Below, piece after piece: positions 54,868 to 64,000 of a stretch of DNA of 64,000 nucleotides; the first letter of the stretch is position 1; every line of letters starts with the position of its first letter. The stretch is from Ixodes scapularis (Eukaryota > Arthropoda > Arachnida > Ixodida > Ixodidae), in NCBI RefSeq assembly GCF_016920785.2, contig NW_024609836.1, forward strand, positions 6,070,406 through 6,134,405. The letters run 5' to 3'. Position numbers and translations under genes: made by a program. The notes beneath the pieces were generated by a model that was not told the DNA's origin, made no database searches, and saw nothing but the letters and a program-made list of their open reading frames with translations.

Positions 54868-57320
54868 GTAAGCAGACGATACGAAGATGCAAATCACCAA
54901 GCAAAGACCTGCTTCAACGACGACGATCGCGCGGGGCGTCGGTGGGAGCATGCATTGAAAATTAGCAGGTGGTGGTTGCCGTCGGTGTTGAGTCAACAAC
55001 ATACAAAGTGAAGGCAACAGGAGAAAACTATCAAAAAAAAAAAGAAAACAACAACAACAACATCACTTCTTTTTTTTTTAAAGCTGCACGTTGAACGTTT
55101 GGTTATTTGCTTTCCCGGCGTTTGTAGGAACCAAAAACAAAACAGAGGAAAGCAATGACCTAGTCCAGCTCACACTGCCCGATAAATTATATTCGCATGC
55201 TACCATCTGCTACGTGCTTGCACTGTGTGACCTTTTTTTGCTTTCGCATTTCTTTTCCCGGTGACTTTGGCAGGTTTTTGTTTGCTCGCTTGACGAAGCA
55301 GCTCAGAAGTACAACCAAGTACTGGTTGACGCACATGTCCAGGCTATTCTTTGCACACCGTGCATTTGTTTGGAGTGTCGGTCAGCGGCCTCAAGCACGT
55401 CTTCAGCTGAACTCTTGCTTGGTTAATTTATCAGTGAAATCTATGTCCAAGACACTGCTGATGTTACCGGCTAGGTGACGAGCTAACTCTTAAGGTGGTG
55501 TCATTTTCGCCTGCGAGTATTTCTTGTTCGTCTGCAAAATGTCTTTCGAGGTGTTCCATGTTTCTGATTGCGGTTGGACTTAGCAAGCGTGATGACTGAT
55601 CTGACTGGCTGCCCATCCGGCTACATAGGACTGGGTGTTCAGTTGGGCATCTGGTCTGTGGTCTCTGAAGTTCTTCGCGATCTCCGTGGAGTCGTCATAA
55701 TCGTCTGTGGAGGCGTCACTGGCGATTTTGAATCCAGACTTGGATAACTCTTCCGGTTTAATTTGAATCCTGCAGTAACGTAATTACTCACGTTTGTTCG
55801 GTCTTCGAAGAGCGGAAGAAAGATTTTCCAGCACATCGCCAAAGTTTGATTTTTGAGTAGTAGGTAGCACATGACATCCCTGCCATCTCCAAGTATGTGG
55901 TGGTGTATGCCCGAAGGCGGCCGGTTGATCAACCAACGATGACTCATAACAGACCTGCCTTCGTACACAAAAAAAAAAAAAATTCGAATAGAAATGTATA
56001 ACGAGTTTGCATGTTTTAATATATTAATTAAATACCAAAAATCACATATGTAGATTTCTTATTATACACTCAATCGAATGCGAAAATAGGAGGTTATCGC
56101 AGACAAGGGTGAAAAAAAAAAAAGAAAACAACAATAACAATAAAGTTGGTGTCGGGGCATAGCGTAGCAGACGAACCGGTGGTAGTAAGCGACGAAGGGA
56201 AGGAAAGGAACTAAAAACTAACCCAAACAAGGCTAAGCAAAATATGCGATGGTTCGACCGGCAAGTAAACACAAGAAAGAAAAAAAAAATAAAACATAAA
56301 AGCAGGAGGAAGAAAGACCATGGTGGCGCAGCGTCGCCTCAAACATAAAAAGAAAGTAGACTTTGAAAAATGGAAAAGTGCACAACCGTCCAATGGGTGC
56401 CGGCCGGCTTTTATCGTAGCAGACGCAGAAGACGTATTCATCCTGCCGCTAACAATCGTTTATGACTGTTTATGACGTGACCAAAATCACCATTATTTGC
56501 GCTACGACTATCTCTTCTTTTTCTCTTTTGCACGCGCGAGAAGTCAGCTTTTTTGTAACTCCGCTTTTATTAGGTTCAGTAATAGATTTGTCAGATTTGC
56601 ATGTTCAAAATCGACTTCTTCCATGTCACACTGACAACGCAGTAAGGTACGAAGTTCTCGAATTGCCTTTAGCTTCTTCATCCGGCGACGATCTTAACGG
56701 GATTATCCAGCTCGTCTGTTCGACGAAGCGGTTTTAAGCAATGCATTTATGAGAAATCGGAATTGCAACAACAAAACGAACTGACAGATAAGAACAGTAA
56801 AGTTTAAACGGAGCTATGTTCTGAATGTTTTGTACATTGCCCTTTTTCAAAAAAACACGGCGAAGGTGCATTTGTGTTTTACCTGGTTTACGTAAGTTCT
56901 GACAGGGTGTTTTCTTCAGGAGAGTTCGAACATTGCACCCTGAAAGCTGTAACACCTTTTTCACGCGACAAAAACGTCCTTCATTTATGAGGTGGCACCT
57001 ATTTTTTAACATTCAAAGCAGGAAATGCCCGCGACAATTTTTTTTCCCTTTTCACCTCGCACGGAGTTAGGCAAAACCAATGCATTCTGGAGAATTCGTC
57101 TGCTATCGGAGACTCCGAACTCGCCAGGGGCACGGGGTAAATTTTCGGCCGCGCTCCGGGGGAGTAGCCAGTATTGCCTTGCATGGTATTTGTGCATAGT
57201 CAAGTAGTCCACCAGATGAATTGAATTCGTCGTCTGCTCTTCGCGTAGTGTCTAGCTTTTGAAAGCCGGACACCGGCGTTCGGCGATTGACGTTGGAACG
57301 GGCTCGAACCCCAGGAAAAC
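54868..57320. other. Unassigned interval; one protein-like minus-strand frame
   Basis: No gene assigned. On the minus strand 55968-55639 a 109-codon frame continues, after a shift, as QLNTQSYVAGWAASQISHH (about 55640-55580). The YVAGWAA wording is reminiscent of C-terminal parts of some transposases, but I cannot place it. A-runs at 55968 and 56115 and T-runs at 55070 punctuate the region. Confidence 0.3.
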
Positions 57321-57324
57321 CTGA

Positions 57325-57715
57325 GAAGATTTTTCCGCTAAATTTAGCGGAAAAGTTTTTTGCTATTTTTAGCAGAAAATGTTACCCTCCTGACGTCACA
57401 CGTGACGTCACGTCATTGAACGTGACATAATGGGAAATTTAGCGGAAAAAACTTTCCTGCTATATTTAGAGGAAGAGTTTCCCCGCTATATTTAGTGGAG
57501 AAATTGACATCACGTGACCTCAACACAAATTCAATTTCCGCGCTAAATTTAGCGGGGAAATTTTTGCTAAATTTCCTACTGAATTTATCGGGAAAATTGT
57601 GGGTAAATTTCCCGCCAGATCTATCGGGAATACTTCCCCGCAAAAGTCAGCGGCTAAATTTTCGCTAAATATAGAGGAAAATTTAGCTAAAATTTCCCGC
57701 TAATTCGGACGGGAG
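57325..57715. repeat. AAATTTAGCGGG-word array, left
   Basis: About a dozen variants of the palindrome CCCGCTAAATTTAGCGGG, interspersed with TGACGTCACACGTGACGTCA and CACGTGACCTCA. The array is followed by about 1 kb of other sequence and a second array at 58795-59045, as if these were subterminal zones of one element. Confidence 0.65.
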
Positions 57716-57859
57716 CAGCAAAGGAGCAGGAGAGGAAAGGAGGCGCATACCCTTCCCTTCTCTTCCTCAAGAGCGGCATTGCAGAGATTTGTAAGCGTGT
57801 TTTTTTTTTTTTTTTCATCGCATGATCAAAGTAAGCATCGCCAGACTCTCGTACTCCGC

Positions 57860-58090
57860 CCGTAGCGCTAACAGTTCAAACCAGATTTAAAAATTTCAGC
57901 GCCAAGCGTTATGTCAGGCAAAAGTTATAGGTGATTTTTTTTTTTATTTCATTTAGAAAAAGGTAAAGGGGTTGATCGGAAAAGCGGAAAAGCTTTTTGA
58001 CCATTTTCAGTAACTGCCGCCACTTAGCTCTATGTATTATGAGAGGTCAATCAGCCGCCATTTTCTCATTAGAAATTTCAAAAAATGGTT
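57860..58090. repeat. Diverged dispersed repeat, copy 2
   Basis: Homologous in word order to 24151-24370. Noncoding. Confidence 0.4.
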
Positions 58091-58177
58091 CCTAATTTTT
58101 TTTATTAAGTTCTAAAACGTTTTTATTTATTAGTTCTAAAACGTCGCCATATGATTTGGACGGCTGTGCGGAGTGAA

Positions 58178-58358
58178 AGTTCGTCTGCTCCTTTGGGAGA
58201 ATTGCGGTGACGTCAGAACCCCGAGCTCAGATGGAAGTATGGTGGGTAGACCTTAAAGCAAGCTCCCTTTGAGGACTACCCACTATCTGTCAATCAAAAC
58301 CAATCAGAGCTCGGCGTTCTGACATCACCACAACCCGCACAAAAGGAGCAGATAAACT
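58178..58358. repeat. ~85-bp-arm foldback
   Basis: GTCTGCTCCTTTGGGAGAAT, then GGTGACGTCAGAACCCCGAG, pairs with CTCGGCGTTCTGACATCACC, then AAAAGGAGCAGAT. The inner arms GGTGGGTAGACCTTAAAG and CTTTGAGGACTACCC face each other around 58265. One arm carries a CCAAT box. Palindromic MITE candidate. Confidence 0.65.
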
Positions 58359-58794
58359 TGCTCTCGACTTAGGGCTACATTAGGGCGAAAAATGAGCGTT
58401 CTGTATAGCTTACCTCATTTTGAAACTATTTAAAAAATACTGCAAATAGCAAATGTGACGCCCCGTCTAATACACACTGCTTAGCAAACGCCGGGCGCAA
58501 TCCATTGATAACGCTTGCGGCCTGAATATTTATTTTCTTGAGTCCTTATCTGCAGCGGACTGACAATTAGATACTCGGGAATCTCTCTGCCGTGCGTTTC
58601 TTGAGCTGTCGCCAGCTAAAAAGTCTGCGAGTCGTTTTTCTCGACAGTCTGATTCAGAAGTCGTTCTTTTGCATGTGTATACTCGTGGCAAGAAAAGAGA
58701 GAAAATACTGGCAGGGACCTTCAACTTCACAGTCCTATAATGCGAGAAGCTGCATTCTAGGGAATTGATGAGGGTCCTTTATGTGACGTATATT

Positions 58795-59045
58795 TTCTCG
58801 CTTCATTTAGGGGAAACTGAACGGGTGTCTAGATTACATGTTCTCAGGTCACGTGACGTCAATTTTTCTCGATAAATTTAGCGGGGAAACTGGATTGCTG
58901 TCTGAGTCACAAGATGTGACCTATCCCACCATATTTCGCGGGTAACGCAATGCTTGCGTAGGATAGGTGACGTCAATTTCCGTAAGTTGTATAGGTAACG
59001 AGCTGTCACGTGACGTTACAGTCCCCGCTAAATTCAGTGGTAAAT
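58795..59045. repeat. AAATTTAGCGGG-word array, right
   Basis: Contains CGATAAATTTAGCGGGGAAA, GTCACGTGACGTCAATTTTT, GGTGACGTCAATTTCC, GTCACGTGACGTTA and CCCCGCTAAATTCAGTGG. Partner of the 57325-57715 array. Confidence 0.65.
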
Positions 59046-60199
59046 GCACGAACGGGCGGAGGGACGAACGGGAAAATTTTGTGATAGAACGGTAGCGCTA
59101 AAAAGTTTTTTTTTTATTATATAAGAAGAGACATTAATTGGTCAGAGACGAATCTGCTATCATTTACACACCCTCTTGTTGGTGGACGGTCAACTGCTAG
59201 GCACCGTAAGAAATTCTAGCGCATTTAAAGTCAACGGTGCGACGAACTGTAAAATCTAAACTTTAATCTTTGTTCGTTAAACGTAAAGCGTAACGAGAGA
59301 AAAAGTTGTTCGACGAATTCTTGCACGAGCGATACGCATGTGGCAAGCATCTGTCGAGCATTTTCGTGCTCACAGATATTGCATGATGTTTGGAAAGGGT
59401 GTCCTGCCTTCCTATTCAAAATAAATAAACAATTTAATGCACCATACATCGGTGTGCAACGTGCTTGGAAGCGAGGAACTAAATGGCTAAATTCTTAGTT
59501 TTGTCGGCCCGCTTTCCAGAATGAGAGTTTAAGGAAAATTGTTTGTAGGGTTGAAAAACAAACTCAGACAACCAGGAGTCCGACCGTGTTTTTCATGTGT
59601 GTCTAGTCGCGTAAAAAATAAAGAAAACCAGTGAAGCGGAAACCTTCAGTGAACATGCCGTCGTGTAACCTATTTGAAATAATATAATTAATCGTAACAG
59701 AAGATTGTGCGTGATGTAAGATTTTTTTTGTTGTCTCACTCAGCAATGCACGAGGTGAATAAAATTAATTCTAAATTAGGAACCTTTGCCTTTTTCTTGA
59801 TTTTTACTTAGATTGCTTTGATGAGAGCTCAGTTGAGAATAACTGGTGTTTATCTAAAGAATAAGTTGCGTACCTCATGAAAGCGCACGTGCCACTTCGC
59901 ACTATCTCGTCCTGTGCTGAATCGCCTTGGTATAACGTGCTTTTTAAAAAGCTACCAAAGAAGAAAAAATAATACTTCGTGCTGCAAAGCTATCGGACAA
60001 CGAACAGCGATGGTGAGCGTACCGTACTGCAGCTGGTCTGTATAGTAAAGCATTTCGAGATGCGAAATCCCATTATTTTAATAATACGTTACCCTCTTTG
60101 TTGTTAAATAACCCGCGTCAATTATGGAAGGTTATTAATACCTCTTTTTCTTCTAATATGACGCTTAGGGATGCTGACACAGATGGATTATCCAAAGGT
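59046..60199. other. Unassigned interval
   Basis: Nothing recognised. Confidence 0.3.
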
Positions 60200-60811
60200 T
60201 AATAATTGATCAAATCTGGCTTTTCGATAACTCTGGGGCGAGGAACTCAAGCTCTTTTGACGATAAGACCAGAGAAGGCTCCGAAACATTGTTCGGGGCG
60301 TATTTGATCTTAAACACCTCAATGATTTCTCGCCCACACTTATCTCTGTGTGTTTCAAGCACAGTATTGTTTTCAAAGTTTGGGGTGCATTCGTGGCAGG
60401 GGCGGACATGCACTACTATGGGGTGAAATGAGTCCGATGAAGCCTTGGTGACTTCTAAATGGTGCTCCCTGAGGTGAACTTTTAGGCATTTCTAGTTTGG
60501 CCGATGTATTGATCTCTGCAGCTCAGTGGAATTGAATATATTGGCTTCTCTTTACATTTAGCATTCTTGTTGGAGTGCATGATGGAGCATTCGGGTGGTC
60601 GACTCTCGTTGTTCACCCTCTGGCACATTTGCTTTAACCTCATTCTGCAAGTGAAGACCGCCTTCATGTCAAACCGAGCTGCAAGAGTCTTCAGTCGGTG
60701 GGCGGTGTTGTGCACGTATGGAATGTATACTGGTCGTGAATGACCATATTTTTTCAATGGAGCACTCTCCATTGAGTCCTCCATTGTTTTATTGATAATC
60801 AATAAAAACAC
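60200..60811 (-). pseudogene. Penelope-like element GIY-YIG fragment, minus strand
   Basis: Two frames on the minus strand. The upstream one (60811-60482) has IPYVHNTAHRLKTLAARFDM, then PIYSIPLSCRDQYIGQTRNA, the connector and GIY-YIG core of a PLE, and ends at a stop. A second frame (60413-60210) has CHECTPNFENNTVLETHRDK and SSKELEFLAPEL, the C-terminal Cys cluster and tail. The wording differs from the other PLEs here, so it is a separate family. No RT remains: 5'-truncated, with frameshift and stop damage. Confidence 0.8.
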
Positions 60812-60835
60812 CCAGATAGCATATAATTGCTATTA

Positions 60836-61195
60836 TACTGACTAACAGCCATAAGTAGCCATTAAGTCAATCTAGTCAAAATTATATTCTAATAGCCAGC
60901 AAAAGCCAGCTGAAATCATTCGAATTTATAAACAGAAATAGCTCCAGTTTTCATTACTCATTATTAATATTTGTAGCCATATCTATGAAATATATATAAC
61001 AGTGGAGGCTGATAGCCAATAATAGCCAGTTGAAACCCTACGCATTCACCAACGCCCAAATAGATAATTGTCAATTATCTCATCAAGAGCCATTGGCAGC
61101 CATTTAAGTTCAATCTGGTCAAAGAAAATGCTAATAGCCAACAAAAGCTACTTGAAGCCATTCATAAGAGTAAGCAAACGAAATATCACATAACC
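60836..61195. repeat. AATAGCCA-word repeat patch
   Basis: Recurrent CTAATAGCCAGCAAAAGCCA, AATAATAGCCAGTTGAAACC and CTAATAGCCAACAAAAGCTA, each followed by a TTGAA.CCATTC-like segment. Loose tandem arrangement at about 110-130 bp spacing. It abuts the 5' break of the PLE fragment. Confidence 0.5.
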
Positions 61196-61669
61196 ATCAA
61201 TAATAATTACCTTTTGTCAACTAGAGTCATTTCAAGTTGGTCTCATAAAAAATTGATGCCTATTGACGATTATGGTATTATGGAGCCAAGGGCTTTTAAT
61301 AAGACAGGTTTCGGTAGGAATAAAACAAATAAATCAACAAACTCAGAAAAGGTCAATAATCATTTAGATTGTACAAAATTGCTATACAAATCCTGACTGG
61401 TCTATACAACACACTGAATTTTGACATCAAAATACCAAGATCTCCAATATCACGAGCTTGCGCTCCCTATGCTCCATCAAAAAATGGGAATATTTCATAG
61501 ACCATAAATTTCTGTAGTGAGTCAGACCCACTTGAGTGATTTCCGGAAAAAGTAGCGAGTTGTCCACTCCATACCGCCAGGATCGCTTTCTACTTCCGTC
61601 TCCCTTTTTACCCCAGACTTTCCTGTAATATTCTCAACGGTATTTGGTCCAACTCTGCACTTACGCCGA
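61196..61669. other. Unassigned interval
   Basis: Nothing recognised. It may include the degenerate 5' half of the LTR that follows. Confidence 0.3.
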
Positions 61670-61794
61670 CTTTGCCGCCCGCGACGCTCTGCTGTTATCG
61701 TCTCTTCCCTTTTTATTTTTGGGCACAAGTTCGCCCCATTAAACGTCCAGTTTACTCAGTTATTCGCCGCCTCATCACTTGTCATTCGTGACAT
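61670..61794 (+). repeat. Gypsy A LTR, 3' part (5' LTR of a third copy)
   Basis: GACGCTCTGCTGTTATCG, GGGCACAAGTTCGCCCC, TTATTCGCCGCC and a TCATTCGTGACA end match the family A LTRs. It is followed by TTTTGGTGGAGGTGC, the leader position of a 5' LTR. The 5' half of the LTR is not recognisable. Confidence 0.7.
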
Positions 61795-61822
61795 TTTGGT
61801 GGAGGTGCGCGGTATTTCATTC

Positions 61823-62570
61823 TATGCCAGTGAAGCGTACCCCTCCGAAGCCCCGGAAGGCTACCCTTCGCAGAAGACGCCGACGCCCGAGCAAGCCGCC
61901 GTACGAGAGTTAGATATTGGGATCCGGACCTCTGCTGCAGAAGCCGAAGAAGAACATCCCGACGATGACCACCCCGCCAGTCGTCGTCCTGCCCGTCGCT
62001 CCGCGGACGCCTACTCCCTTCCGCGGCGAGAGCTACGAGGACGTCGAAGACTATCAACCAGTTCGAGCAAGTGGCTCGCCACAACAGGTGGAGTCACGAA
62101 CAGCGCCTGCAGAACCTCTATTTCTCGCTTGAAGGAACTGCAAGGCGCTGGTTCAAAAACCACGAAGCTTCCTTGACTTCATGGGAGCTTTGAAAGAACG
62201 AGCTGATGCGTACGTTCGCCAATCAACACCGAAGAGAAAGGGCCGAAGATTTGCTGCAATCCAGGAGCCAGAACCCACTGAGAGCGTCAGGAGCTTCGTG
62301 AAAGACGTCCTGCGCCTGAGCTCTCTCGCCGACCGTCATGCCACCGAGGAAAAGAAGCTACGCATTCTGATGCGCGGCATGAAGGAAAACATTTTCGGTG
62401 GACTCGTACGCAACCTACCGACGACCGTTCAAGAATTCGTCTCCAAGGCGACGAACATGGACCGTGCCATACTTGCAAGGGTAACCCACTACCAGCGGCA
62501 TCCCCGGCGTAGCTGCCCCCTCGTTATCGGGATTCGACGATGGCTCCAGCCTGTGGTCGGTTTGCCTTGC
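61823..62570 (+). pseudogene. Gypsy gag (capsid part), broken
   Basis: From ATG 61823 (MPVKRTPPKPRKATLRRR) the frame meets a TAG, then PFRGESYEDVEDYQ. A small deletion shifts the frame into INQFEQVARHNRWSHEQRLQ, then LYFSLEGTARRWFKNHEASL, and further shifts lead to TESVRSFVKDVLRLSSLADR and MKENIFGGLVRNLPTTVQEF. This is the Gypsy retrotransposon gag domain (W..L..F......W, A..WF, FV.D.). It sits behind a family A LTR, so it probably supplies the gag part missing in the 32-44 kb copies. It is cut off by the LTR of another Gypsy at about 62571. Confidence 0.85.
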
Positions 62571-62839
62571 TGCATACCCGACCCGGAGGAATAACACGGA
62601 GCCAACGGTTTCAGCAACAAGAAACTACATTTAATTGGACATGGACAAGACGATTAACATTGCTACCGGCGCTGCCGGAGTCCAAGCAGCGACTCTCTGT
62701 GCGCCGCCTCTGATCTGCCTTATCAAGGCGGCGCATCCGATGTGCGCGTGGCTGGCGTGACGTCGCCGCCACGCGGGAAAAGCTCGGCTTGAGCCTCGCA
62801 GTCGGGCAACTTGGCTTGGGAGCCGCCAGGGTGCCCTCA
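62571..62839 (-). repeat. 3' LTR of Gypsy family B
   Basis: On the minus strand the LTR starts TGAGGGCACCCTGG at 62839, directly after a polypurine tract (GAGGGGGGGGAAG). It probably ends GGGTCGGGTATGCA at 62571 (TG...CA bounded, about 269 bp). It contains AATTAAATG as a possible polyadenylation region. The outer boundary is a best guess because the other LTR is outside the window. Confidence 0.65.
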
Positions 62840-63372
62840 CTTCCCCCCCCTCAAGCTTCGTCCGGCATGTCGATGACGGAGACGTTGTGGGCGTCAGGGG
62901 GTGGATGGCGCTGTTGGGCGGACTGACGTTGCAAGTCCGGCCGGCGCCTGCTGGACGAGCGCGGCGGCTGGTGACGAGCGCGGCGGCTCGGTCAGCTCCA
63001 GCTTGTCGCTTGTTCGGGATCAGGGCTCCACCAGGTGGCTGCTTTGCCCGTGGTCCTGTAGAGGGTGGCCGCGGTCCACGATGAGACCGGCCGCCGTGTC
63101 GTTCAGAGGGCGGGTGTGGCGACGGTTTTGTCCATGAGTCAGCTTCGTAGAAAACATGGAAGCAGACGACATGGGACTCAGTTGAGGGCTGAGCCTGACG
63201 TTATCTTCGGACCCCTTCCAGAAAGTTTGAAATAACGGATCTGAGGTGGGCACACAATCTTCTCCCCCCTCTCTTGAAAAAGGGGCAGATCCGTGGAAGT
63301 AGAAAACTACCCCCAAAATGCGAGAGAGGCAAAGCCAAGGAGACAAAAAAAAAGGTTCCTCTCTCTTTGGTG
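62840..63372 (-). other. 3' untranslated region of Gypsy family B
   Basis: Between the pol stop and the LTR. No env-like frame recognised. Ends with the polypurine tract next to the LTR. Confidence 0.6.
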
Positions 63373-63999
63373 TCACCGACGTCGCAGGTTATACCGCCGC
63401 CTTGGTGGAGACAAGGGGGTTTCCGGTACGGAACTGCCGTCATTGTCGTTCCGGTCCTGCGAGGAATCTTCGTCTTCTGCTTGGAAAAATCGTTTAAGGT
63501 CGGTGACATGAACAGGTCCGGTTTCCTCACTAGACTCACAGTTAACTAGTTTGTAAGTGAGTGGCGAGCACTTTTCACGCACGCGAAACGGACCTTCCCA
63601 CCTGTTGGCGAGGGAGGCTGCGAAGCCTCGAGCGGCGTCACTCAGTGGGTGAGTACGCCGGAGTACAAAATCTCCCACCTCGAACTGCAAGTCACGTCGC
63701 CCCCGGTTGTACTGTTCAGCCTGCTGTACCCGGGCGACGTCGAGATTTTCTCTGGCCTCTCGAAGGTTATCGGAGAAGCGCTTTCGCAGGTCCTCTGCGA
63801 ACTTCACGTAGGGGCGAGGCCTTCCTCCAGACTCTGTAGAAAGGAGGCTGTTAGAAAGCGGGAATGCGAGCTCCTTGCCGAAATTTAATTGGGCAGGAGT
63901 GAGACCCGTTGACCGATTAGTTTTTGTACGGGTTGCGAATGCCAGCTCGGGCAGTTTCGCGTCCCAGTCCTTGTGGCGCTCGGTGTAGGCCACTAGCAT
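63373..63999 (-). CDS. Gypsy family B pol, integrase C-terminal part (partial at window edge)
   Basis: An open minus-strand frame of 208 codons enters from the right edge of the window and stops at 63373. It reads AYTERHKDWDAKLPELAFAT, NRSTGLTPAQLNFGKEL, YNRGRRDLQFEVGDFVLRR, WEGPFRVREKCSPLTYKL and HVTDLKRFF: the end of the integrase core and the GPY/F-type C-terminal domain of Ty3/Gypsy elements. It ends RRRYNLRRR. No stop or frameshift is visible, unlike the family A copies, so this element may be younger. The apparent ATG at 63999 is just the first Met inside the window. Confidence 0.9.
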   Translation of the reverse strand: MLVAYTERHKDWDAKLPELAFATRTKTNRSTGLTPAQLNFGKELAFPLSNSLLSTESGGRPRPYVKFAEDLRKRFSDNLREARENLDVARVQQAEQYNRGRRDLQFEVGDFVLRRTHPLSDAARGFAASLANRWEGPFRVREKCSPLTYKLVNCESSEETGPVHVTDLKRFFQAEDEDSSQDRNDNDGSSVPETPLSPPRRRYNLRRR

Positions 64000-64000
64000 C

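Overview
The window looks like intergenic or intronic DNA from a large, repeat-rich animal genome. Coding density is very low, almost every recognisable protein is a transposon or retroelement protein, most are broken, and there are many microsatellites, foldbacks and terminal-inverted-repeat (TIR) elements. The mix (several Penelope-like elements, Gypsy LTR elements, hAT and PIF/Harbinger remnants, a LINE with a short A/ATT tail, many MITEs) fits an arthropod, most likely a chelicerate such as an ixodid tick. That is inference from the element mix, not a species identification. No complete host gene was recognised. The nearest thing is a tandem array of 48-nt exon-like cassettes at 9.4-12.9 kb.

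Layout. 0-5 kb: Gypsy RNase H scrap, a TIR element (1535-2023), then a decayed Neptune-type Penelope-like element (PLE) with reverse transcriptase (RT) and GIY-YIG pieces (2.2-5.0 kb). 5-9 kb: noncoding with hairpins and a palindromic MITE. 9.3-13 kb: tandem exon-like units split by a head-to-head pair of PLE fragments. 13-18.3 kb: palindromes, a 1-kb TA-flanked MITE, a PIF/Harbinger transposase remnant and another MITE. 18.9-20.8 kb: decayed hAT transposase on the minus strand. 22.4-22.5 kb: THAP zinc-finger fragment. 24.5-25.5 kb: TIR element built from ACTGGT arrays. 28.5-30.9 kb: an uninterrupted 733-codon PLE ORF whose two catalytic motifs are both altered. 31.6-32.0 kb: large foldback.

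32.5-44.05 kb: two copies of one Gypsy family joined head to head near 39.63 kb. The minus copy (32.5-39.6 kb) has its 3' LTR split by a TA-flanked TIR element, which is itself split by a hAT-type element with a perfect 8-bp target duplication. The plus copy (39.6-44.05 kb) carries a 5'-truncated LINE in pol and a tRNA-like segment in its LTR. 44-60 kb: noncoding, with TATATGGCC-rich patches, a TTAA-flanked MITE, the second copy of a ~1-kb dispersed repeat, a hAT-type element made of TATCGATAGT arrays with an 8-bp duplication, and arrays of AAATTTAGCGGG with CACGTGACGTCA. 60-64 kb: another PLE fragment, a broken Gypsy gag, and the 3' end of a second Gypsy family running off the right edge on the minus strand.

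The most interesting themes are: (1) the exon-like cassette array; (2) a recurring architecture in which TIR elements are built largely from dense arrays of one short palindromic word, a different word per element; (3) nesting and inverted dimers of retroelements; (4) a full-length PLE ORF with RT motif YVDN and nuclease motif YIR. All coordinates of element edges are by eye.
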